Below are positions 58,556 to 64,000 of a DNA stretch of 64,000 nt, one piece after another (position 1 is the first letter of the stretch; every line of letters begins with the position of its first letter). The stretch comes from Mucilaginibacter sp. SMC90 (GTDB taxonomy: Bacteria; Bacteroidota; Bacteroidia; Sphingobacteriales; Sphingobacteriaceae). The position numbers and the translations under genes were made by a program. The stretch is from NCBI RefSeq assembly GCF_022811725.1, contig NZ_CP094527.1, positions 868,001 to 932,000 of the forward strand, written 5' to 3'. The notes beneath the pieces are model-generated. The model made no database searches. It was not told the origin of the DNA and saw only the letters and a list, made by a program, of their open reading frames with translations.

Positions 58556-59527
58556 ATGAAAATTAAAAAACTGATAATAAACGCTTTGGTTGCAATTACC
58601 TTTGTTGCAGGAGCTAATGCGCAATCAACCCAAAACTCAACTTTAAAAAATCAAACCATGGAAACCAATCAAATTCATTACCGTAACATTAAAGCCAATG
58701 GCTTAAATATTTTTTATCGTGAAGCAGGGCCCAAAGATGCACCTACCATACTGTTGCTGCATGGCTACCCAACTTCGTCGCACATGTTCAGGAACCTGAT
58801 TCCTGCATTAAGTACAAAATATCATGTATTGGCTCCTGACCTTCCGGGTTTTGGATATTCAGATATGCCTGATCATACTCAATTTAAATATACATTTGAT
58901 AACCTGGCCAATACCATGCAGGCTTTTATTGACGAGCTTGGCCTTAAACGTTTTGCCATTTATATATTTGATTACGGTGCACCAACCGGTTTAAGGCTGG
59001 CTTTGGCTAATCCCGAAAAAATAACCGGCATTATCTCTCAAAATGGCAACGCTTATGAAGAGGGCCTGAGTACCGGCTGGAACCCAATTCAAAAATACTG
59101 GAATGATCCGAGCCAGGAAAACAGGGATGCTTTGAGGGACTTCGTAAAAGAAAAGATGACCAAATTTCAATATTTTGAAGGTGTTTCTGATCCGTCATTA
59201 ATTGCTCCTGAAAGTTATACTCTTGATCAGCAAACCCTTGATCGTCCCGGAAATGTTGAAATTCAGCTCGACCTGATGCTTGATTATCGCACTAATGTAG
59301 CCTTATACCCTAAATTTCAGGCTTACTTCAGGGAGTATAAACCAAAATTGTTAGCCGTTTGGGGTAATAAGGATCCGTTCTTTTTACCTGCCGGTGCCGA
59401 AGGTTACAAAAGAGATAATCCTAATGCAACTGTTAAGTTTTACAATACAGGTCACTTCGCCCTGGAAACACATGCCAAAGAAATAGGTCAGGATGTGCTT
59501 GACTTTTTAGGCGGATTACCTAAGTAA
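58556..59527 (+). CDS. Exported alpha/beta hydrolase, haloalkane-dehalogenase/epoxide-hydrolase-like
   Basis: 323 residues. A signal peptide (about 1-22, ending GANAQ) targets the periplasm. The hydrolase shows the oxyanion motif LLLHGYPTSSHMFR, the nucleophile elbow FAIYIFDYGAPTGLRLAL with Asp139 in place of the usual Ser (as in dehalogenases and epoxide hydrolases), the acid in NKDPFF and the His in NTGHFALE. So it probably works through a covalent aspartyl ester. The substrate is unknown. Regulated by the divergent LysR-type gene. Terminator at 59565-59599 is shared with the sigma-factor gene. Confidence 0.88.
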   Translation: MKIKKLIINALVAITFVAGANAQSTQNSTLKNQTMETNQIHYRNIKANGLNIFYREAGPKDAPTILLLHGYPTSSHMFRNLIPALSTKYHVLAPDLPGFGYSDMPDHTQFKYTFDNLANTMQAFIDELGLKRFAIYIFDYGAPTGLRLALANPEKITGIISQNGNAYEEGLSTGWNPIQKYWNDPSQENRDALRDFVKEKMTKFQYFEGVSDPSLIAPESYTLDQQTLDRPGNVEIQLDLMLDYRTNVALYPKFQAYFREYKPKLLAVWGNKDPFFLPAGAEGYKRDNPNATVKFYNTGHFALETHAKEIGQDVLDFLGGLPK

Positions 59528-59564
59528 GCCCATAGTTATGCTGAGCAGAGTGATTTGCAAAATC

Positions 59565-59599
59565 AAGCCTTACGAAGTTTCAAGAACTTTGTAAGGCTT
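59565..59599. terminator. Shared terminator between convergent genes
   Basis: A 15-bp stem (59565-59579 with 59585-59599, one G-U pair) and a 5-nt loop. Its right arm overlaps the stop codon of the sigma-factor gene (59598-59600). Confidence 0.75.
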
Positions 59600-60827
59600 A
59601 GCTGTTTTCAAGCTTATCTATTTTGTTTTGTATAACGGCAGTATCGGCAGGTGTTTTTATCAGCGTTAGTGCCTTTTCAAAATTTAGTTTTGCTTGCATA
59701 TTATCGATGCCGGTATAGAGCTCACCAAGCAGGGTGTAGTAAAACTGGTTGCCGGTGAGCTGTAGCTTTTCGGCTTCAATAATAGCTTCTTCGGGGCTGT
59801 TGGCTTTGGCCAGGGCGAAGGTGCGGTTAAGTGCCGCTATGGGCGAGTACGCTATTTGCAGCAGGCGGTTATAAAGCTGGAGAATATTCTCCCATTTTTC
59901 TTTGGAATCAGTTTTTTGGGTATGCCAGTAAGCTATACTGGCTTCAAGGTGGTATTTTGATAACCGGGTGCCGGTAGTGGCTTGATTTAAATACCAGGCA
60001 CCTTTGGCTACGAGCTCCTGGTTCCATAGGTTAGTGTCCTGATCGTTGTATAAGATTAGTCCTCCGTTTGGGTCTGTACGTGCTTCAAAGCGCGATGCAT
60101 GAAAATACATGAGCGAAAGCAGGGCGTTAACCGGCGGCTTGTTGGTGCTTTCGTTTTCAATAAGCATATGGCAAAGCCTCATGGCTTCAAAGCAAAGGTC
60201 TTTACGTAAAACCTGGTTTTGACTTACAGAATAATAACCTTCGCTAAACAGCAGGTATATGGTGGTGATCACGTTTTCAAGCCGGTTGTCAATTTCTGCG
60301 GGGCCCGGCATCTCAATTTTTATTTTCTCGTTCCGGATCTTTTCTTTGGCCCTAAACAGGCGTTTGTTGATGGTTTCTTTGCTGGTAAGAAAAGCTTCGG
60401 CCACTTCATCGATCCCGAAACCACAAAGTATGCGTAACGAGAGACCGATCTGTGCCTCGGGCGGGATGGCAGGGTGACAGATAGCAAACATCATTTGCAA
60501 TTGACTGTCGGTAATGTTTTGAGGTGAGAGGTCGATATCCTGTTCATAAGCATCTTCAGTTTTTATTTCCGGGGATACTTTGCTTTCAAAAATGGTGTTG
60601 CGCTGCAGGTGGTTTTTCGCCTTGTTTTTTGCTACGTTATAAAGCCAGGCGGTTGGGTTGGGTGGAATGCCTTTATAACTCCAGGCCTGGGCAGCCGTGA
60701 GGAAGGTATCACTGGCAATATCTTCTGCAATTTCCATCTGGTCAAACCCAAAGCGGCGGCACAGTACCGATACTATTTTACGGTACTCGGTGCGGAATAA
60801 ATGGGGGATGAGTTCGGGATTTTGCAT
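59598..60827 (-). CDS. ECF sigma factor with C-terminal TPR-like extension (ECF42-like)
   Basis: 409 residues from ATG 60827 (MQNPELIPHLFRTEYRK; 17 upstream codons are open but the family starts here). Region 2 (LFRTEYRKIVSVLCRRFGFDQMEIAEDIASDTFLTAAQAWSYKGIPPNPTAWLYNVAKNKAKNHLQ) and region 4 (LRILCGFGIDEVAEAFLTSKETINKRLFRAKEKIRNEK) define the sigma factor. Residues about 180-409 are a helical domain (DUF6596/TPR-like) typical of group ECF42. No anti-sigma factor is linked; instead the YciI/DGPF gene lies just upstream, the standard partner. Activity control is probably through this C-terminal domain. Confidence 0.88.
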   Translation of the reverse strand: MQNPELIPHLFRTEYRKIVSVLCRRFGFDQMEIAEDIASDTFLTAAQAWSYKGIPPNPTAWLYNVAKNKAKNHLQRNTIFESKVSPEIKTEDAYEQDIDLSPQNITDSQLQMMFAICHPAIPPEAQIGLSLRILCGFGIDEVAEAFLTSKETINKRLFRAKEKIRNEKIKIEMPGPAEIDNRLENVITTIYLLFSEGYYSVSQNQVLRKDLCFEAMRLCHMLIENESTNKPPVNALLSLMYFHASRFEARTDPNGGLILYNDQDTNLWNQELVAKGAWYLNQATTGTRLSKYHLEASIAYWHTQKTDSKEKWENILQLYNRLLQIAYSPIAALNRTFALAKANSPEEAIIEAEKLQLTGNQFYYTLLGELYTGIDNMQAKLNFEKALTLIKTPADTAVIQNKIDKLENS

Positions 60828-60872
60828 GGAGGGGTAAACAAAAGGCTTATAGTAAGAGTAACATCTCCACCA

Positions 60873-60965
60873 CGTCATTATAAGGCACGAAGCAATCCCC
60901 TACTTACAGAGAAACCTGCATAGCTGATTTGCTTATCGGGGATTGCTTCGTGCCTCGCAATGACG
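60873..60965. repeat. Inverted repeat between the sigma-factor and YciI genes
   Basis: Two 28-nt arms (60873-60900 and 60938-60965) paired perfectly over 18 bp (arms GGCACGAAGCAATCCCC-like) with a 37-nt loop. The arms contain the words GTCATT..GGCACGAAGCAATC, found as a repeat family in many Bacteroidota genomes. It separates two co-oriented genes and would be transcribed as a stable hairpin. Confidence 0.8.
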
Positions 60966-60999
60966 GTGGGGGGATAGTGCTTTATGTTTTTATAAAAAT

Positions 61000-61353
61000 T
61001 TAATGCACTCCATCATTCTTAGCAATTTTTCGCACCTCAACGGTATTGCCCGGCCCTTGTAATACAGGGCAGCCTTTGGCAAATTCAACGGCTTCTTCAA
61101 CCGAATCGGCCTTTACCGTAACAAAACCACCAATGGTTTCTTTGATATCGCCGAAAGGGCCGTTGGTAACTACGCCGCCGTGACCTACAATTTTAGCATC
61201 GGCAAAAGGCAGACCGGTGCCGCTCACAAACTTATTTTGGGCAGCTATACCGCCAATCCAGTCCATAGTTTGTTTCATCCAGATCTGGATTTGTTCGGGA
61301 GATGCTATCTTATTACCATCCTCGTGCCTGAAAATTAAAACGAATTCGTCCAT
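61000..61353 (-). CDS. YciI/DGPF-domain protein, partner of the sigma factor
   Basis: 117 residues matching the YCII-related (DGPF) family: MDEFVLIFRH at the start; the signature appears as VTNGPFGDIKETIGGFVTVKADSVEEAVEFAKGCPVL, where DGPF is NGPF. It is a ferredoxin-like small protein, possibly with catalytic His/Asp at RHED. In ECF42 loci this protein is the conserved neighbour and is thought to take part in the stress response controlled by the sigma factor. It lies 170 nt upstream of the sigma-factor gene with the 60873-60965 inverted repeat in between. Confidence 0.92.
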   Translation of the reverse strand: MDEFVLIFRHEDGNKIASPEQIQIWMKQTMDWIGGIAAQNKFVSGTGLPFADAKIVGHGGVVTNGPFGDIKETIGGFVTVKADSVEEAVEFAKGCPVLQGPGNTVEVRKIAKNDGVH

Positions 61354-61461
61354 CTTTTTAAATTTTAAAGGTTAATAAATATATGAATTACACCTCTATA
61401 TCAAATGAGATTGACGGAATAGGACAAGGGGGGTATTTATTTCGGACTTTTTTCTGAACCC

Positions 61462-61575
61462 GGATTTTTAGGATTTGCAGGATTACAGGATTTTTTCTGA
61501 ACCTGAATTTTTTGAATTAAGGAATGGACAAAATTACGAAATCCTATAAATTCTTTAATTCGATGAATTCGGGTT
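61462..61575. repeat. Inverted periodic array with 8-9 nt units (GGATTTNNN / AAATTCNNN)
   Basis: In the gap 61354-61646 the left side has units GGATTTTTA, GGATTTGCA, a shorter variant and a fourth copy (61462-61496); the right side (61531-61575) has four units of the AAATTCNNN type. A palindrome TGAACC...GGTTCA encloses 61498-61576. Architecture as in the heptad arrays, but with longer units. Confidence 0.6.
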
Positions 61576-61615
61576 CAAAAAATTTAGAAGGCGCAATTAT
61601 GGAAGATCACAACCT

Positions 61616-61650
61616 AATCTCCAATCACTAACCTCTAATCTCTAAATCAA
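61616..61650. repeat. One-sided heptad array at the stop codon of the nucleotidylyltransferase gene
   Basis: Five 7-base words in perfect phase (AATCTCC, AATCACT, then AACCTCT, AATCTCT and AAATCAA), the last of which contains the TGA stop codon (61647-61649) on the minus strand. Confidence 0.7.
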
Positions 61651-62438
61651 GCCATCGCAAACTCGGGCTTAACTTCGCTCAGGTGTTTGTTATACCAGTT
61701 GGTGCTGTTATGGGGAGCGTTAATTTCGTAGATCTCAGGTTTCAGTTTCAATAAATTAATAATATCCTGGCATGAAAAACGATTACAAACCGGGTATAAT
61801 TCTTTAAATACACGCTCGATGAAATAAAAATCTTCAGGATGGTCAAGTGCGAAACGGTGCGACATGGAGTAATCCAATCCTGTTTCTAACGTTACATTGC
61901 CTATGTTAAAAATAAGCGGGTTTTCGTATATATATGGTGAAGTATGCTCCAGATCATACGGGCGGCCGGCATTTTCCCAGGCTTGTTTCAGGCAGGCCAT
62001 GGTCATCACCTCAACATCGTTACCATCGGGGTAGGTGGCCGGGTACAGGTTGCTTACATAATCATATTTTTGCCTGTAGCTGAAAAAATATTCCAGTACT
62101 TTATCAATGATCCGCGGATCGATCAGCGGGCAGTCGGCCGGGATTTTTACAACTACATCGGCATTGAAAAACTTAGCTGCCTGGTAATGCCTGTCGAGCA
62201 GGTTGCCCAAACTGCCTCGATAACATGAAATGTTAAGGTTTTCGGCCTCCTGAGCTATAACATCATCTTCATTGCCTTCTGTGGTTGCAATAACGATGGT
62301 AGCCTGATGCTGGATCATGCCTAACCTTTCAACCATGCGGGCCAACAAAGTTTTACCCTGTATTGGCAGCATTACCTTACCATATAAACTACTTGATGCC
62401 ATGCGGGCCGGCACTATGATCACTACACGCTCATCCAT
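61647..62438 (-). CDS. SpsF-like cytidylyltransferase
   Basis: 263 residues. The nucleotidyltransferase motif is VVIIVPARMASSSLYGKVMLPIQGKTLLARMVERL (family IxARxxSxRxPgK), and KIPADCPLIDP gives the metal-binding Asp. The middle and C-terminal parts (SNLYPATYPDGNDVEVM, LEHTSPYIYENP, YSMSHRFALDHPEDFYFIERVF) match SpsF-type enzymes that make CMP-activated sugars for polysaccharides, in spore-coat or surface glycan routes. CMP use is inferred from the family. It lies alone on the minus strand, with the heptad array at its stop codon and no glycan genes nearby. Confidence 0.87.
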   Translation of the reverse strand: MDERVVIIVPARMASSSLYGKVMLPIQGKTLLARMVERLGMIQHQATIVIATTEGNEDDVIAQEAENLNISCYRGSLGNLLDRHYQAAKFFNADVVVKIPADCPLIDPRIIDKVLEYFFSYRQKYDYVSNLYPATYPDGNDVEVMTMACLKQAWENAGRPYDLEHTSPYIYENPLIFNIGNVTLETGLDYSMSHRFALDHPEDFYFIERVFKELYPVCNRFSCQDIINLLKLKPEIYEINAPHNSTNWYNKHLSEVKPEFAMA

Positions 62439-62550
62439 CTTTTCCGGAAATTTGAGGTTTACTTTAAAAACATTAACGGGTTAAATGTATAATGGCAAGG
62501 TTTAAATATGGCGAAGTTTATATTATGAAATTGTTAATCAGTACATGTTT

Positions 62551-62586
62551 AAAAAAAATAAAACCCGGGCAAGCGCGCCGGGTTTT
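62551..62586 (-). terminator. Terminator of the DUF4397 gene
   Basis: On the minus strand a perfect 9-bp GC-rich stem (arms AAAACCCGG/CCGGGTTTT at 62560-62568 and 62578-62586) followed by ATTTTTTTT. Confidence 0.88.
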
Positions 62587-62606
62587 ACAACATAGGTATA
62601 GGTTAT

Positions 62607-63323
62607 TTAATAATAGAAAACATTGGTTTGAATACCTGCACTTAATTTTTTATCATCGGTGGCTGTTGCAATGCCCTGTAACCAAATAGTATATACCGAA
62701 CCTGCACGAAGGTTAACATTAGTGAGACTGGCCAATACTGTAGTAGTACCTTTTTGGCGAATGTTGAGTGTATAAGTGGTGCCGCCTTTAATGGTTACAA
62801 AATCCGACACTTGTTTATAAGCTTTGTTTGATGCCAGCACACTATCTTTTGAAGTGACAAGGTCAACCGCGCCTGTACCGGCACTTAAGTTTGCCAGGCG
62901 GATACTGGCCATCCCTGCAGCCGGCTGAACAATGGAGTCGGCTACAAAAATCACGTCACGTTTGCCTGTTGTGTTGGCCAGGTATACCGAATAAAGTTTT
63001 TTAGCTGTAAGGTCGATGGTATCCGCTGCAACTTTTTGCTTTGTGCCCGAAACATAAAAAGTAGCCGTTCTTTTACCGGGGTACGCATTAACGTAATCTA
63101 TACCATGACCGTAGCGGATTGGGAAGGTGTTAGCCCTGTTTGGCTCAAGATAAAAATCAACCGGATCAGAATCGGGAGAGGCATTGATAACAGAAACGAG
63201 CGCCACCTCCGGCTGCACGTAATTGTTATGGTCTTTTAGGCATGAGCTAAGTGAAGCTGCCAGCAAACACATCATCCCGATAATGCCTGCCCGCCTTGTT
63301 AATTTTTGCTGAACTGTTTTCAT
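62607..63323 (-). CDS. DUF4397 lipoprotein
   Basis: 238 residues. Signal peptide and lipobox SLSSC (Cys28). The DUF4397 part has VSVINASPDSDPVDFYLEPNRANTFPIRYGHGIDYVNAYPGKRTATFYVSGTKQ followed by SIRLANLSAGTGAVDLVTSKDSVLASNKAYKQVSDFVTI, two similar halves each with the A(N/S)xSPDxxxVD-like strand, and a last strand pair ending VYTIWLQG. These lipoproteins are surface or periplasmic and their role is unknown. The gene is followed by a perfect terminator at 62551-62586. Confidence 0.88.
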   Translation of the reverse strand: MKTVQQKLTRRAGIIGMMCLLAASLSSCLKDHNNYVQPEVALVSVINASPDSDPVDFYLEPNRANTFPIRYGHGIDYVNAYPGKRTATFYVSGTKQKVAADTIDLTAKKLYSVYLANTTGKRDVIFVADSIVQPAAGMASIRLANLSAGTGAVDLVTSKDSVLASNKAYKQVSDFVTIKGGTTYTLNIRQKGTTTVLASLTNVNLRAGSVYTIWLQGIATATDDKKLSAGIQTNVFYY

Positions 63324-63473
63324 AAACTAAAATATTGGTGTAAACTGATATTTTAACTTTACGTAATCAGCAGGCATTACGCTACTTTGGGTTTCAAATT
63401 TTAACCCAGGTGTTATTTAGCATAAATACGTTTGGGCTTGGGTTTTATTATATAAACTACACGGGTTTCGATT

Positions 63474-63508
63474 GTAAAAAAATAGCGGATACTTCAATAT
63501 CCGCTATT
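63474..63508 (-). terminator. Terminator of the SDR gene at the window edge
   Basis: On the minus strand a perfect 11-bp stem (63481-63491 with 63498-63508, arms AATAGCGGATA/TATCCGCTATT), 6-nt loop, then a run of seven T. It lies 15 nt after the SDR stop. Confidence 0.88.
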
Positions 63509-63523
63509 ACAGTTTGGGCATGG

Positions 63524-64000
63524 TTATACTATGGGTATCGTGCCCCCGTCAATAGTAAATTTGCCGCCGTTTAAATAAGCGGCCCTGTCTGATACCAGGA
63601 AAGCTACCAGCTCGGCAACCTCTTCAGGTTCGGCAGGGCGGCCCATAGGGATGCCCCCCAACGAATCCATAATGGTTTTGAGTGCGGCTTCCTTATCGCC
63701 ACCGTTTTGTGAAGCAAGATTATCGATCATACCCTGCGCACCACCGGTATTGATAAAGCCAGGTGCTACAGTGTTAACACGCACACCTTTTGGGGCAAGT
63801 TCTTTAGAGATACCTTTGCTGTAATTGCTCAATGCAGCTTTTGCCGCTGCATAAGGTAGCGTAGCTTCAAAAAGCGGCATTTTACGTTGGATAGATGAAA
63901 TATGCAATATTACGCCCTGCCTTTGATTAAGCATGGCTGGCAATAATCCCTTATCTAAACGTACGGCCGCCATTAGGTTGGTTTGTAGTGCCGCTTCCCA
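63524..64000 (-). CDS. Short-chain dehydrogenase/reductase, N-terminus outside window
   Basis: The frame continues to the right edge (codons WEAALQTNL before the Met at 63973), so the start is beyond the window; about 159 residues are visible. It contains the catalytic Ser in ILHISSIQ, the active-site Tyr-x-x-x-Lys as YAAAK (LPYAAAKAALSNY), VRVNTVAPGFI and the C-terminal GKFTIDGGTIPIV, all typical of classical SDR enzymes. The Rossmann glycine motif should lie outside. Substrate unknown; similar to 3-oxoacyl-ACP reductase-type SDR proteins. Followed by a terminator at 63474-63508. Confidence 0.85.
   Translation of the reverse strand, partial: WEAALQTNLMAAVRLDKGLLPAMLNQRQGVILHISSIQRKMPLFEATLPYAAAKAALSNYSKGISKELAPKGVRVNTVAPGFINTGGAQGMIDNLASQNGGDKEAALKTIMDSLGGIPMGRPAEPEEVAELVAFLVSDRAAYLNGGKFTIDGGTIPIV

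Overview
The window is chromosomal DNA of a gliding-type Bacteroidota, most like Mucilaginibacter/Pedobacter (Sphingobacteriaceae). Evidence: a complete gldKLMN type IX secretion (T9SS) motor/core operon, gldB, a SprE/PorW-like TPR lipoprotein, a subtilase ending in a T9SS type A sorting domain, Bacteroidota-style promoters (TTG/TTTG, about 20 nt, TAnnTTTG), almost no Shine-Dalgarno sequences, and many lipoproteins. No rRNA, tRNA, CRISPR array or prophage was seen.

Layout. 1-3.4 kb: partial cupin-like protein, fasciclin protein, HemW, secreted orphan. 3.5-10.3 kb: DUF4271 protein and HemD (both from TTG starts), then gldK-gldL-gldM-gldN. 10.9-19.0 kb: secreted orphan, UvrC, a four-helix-bundle (S23/IVP) gene bracketed by inverted octamer arrays, a class A penicillin-binding protein, and the SprE-like lipoprotein. 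19.1-24.9 kb: F-type ATP synthase genes atpZ-(I-like)-B-E-F-H-A-G, without beta and epsilon. 25-26.4 kb: a REP/RAYT unit with a decayed partner. 26.5-35.7 kb: lipoproteins, a 65-residue membrane protein, GldB, NadE, the subtilase, a beta-barrel protein. 35.9-44.8 kb: GGT, MarR, SDR, two FKBP-like lipoproteins, then a photolyase/TIGR01777/SDR-DUF2867 operon. 44.8-54.6 kb: TonB-receptor-like protein, small orphans, ABC1 kinase plus TetR regulator, thioredoxin, esterase-like hydrolase, proline-rich repeat protein. 55-64 kb: ENPP-like phosphatase, serpin, LysR/hydrolase pair, an ECF sigma factor with its YciI/DGPF partner, a nucleotidylyltransferase, a DUF4397 lipoprotein and an SDR cut by the window edge.

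The most unusual signal lies between the genes. At least ten intergenic loci carry short arrays of degenerate 7- or 8-base words in perfect phase, usually as an inverted pair around a short spacer (21.6, 23.9, 29.6, 37.7, 43.2 and 51.1 kb; also 0.7, 48.5 and 61.6 kb). Nearly every locus uses its own word but the architecture is the same, and several arrays run into the start or stop codon of a neighbouring gene. At 13.2-13.75 kb the same kind of inverted array brackets the four-helix-bundle gene, and a gene-less version with the same octamers lies at 37.7 kb. This looks like an uncharacterised repeat system, possibly with an autonomous and a MITE-like form. Three further loci (25.0, 27.1 and 61.5 kb) have looser 8-11 base periods.

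How the genes work together: gldKLMN, SprE-like and GldB build or support the T9SS and gliding apparatus that should export the subtilase; HemW and HemD serve haem metabolism; the ATP synthase cluster makes most of F1Fo; UvrC and photolyase repair DNA damage.
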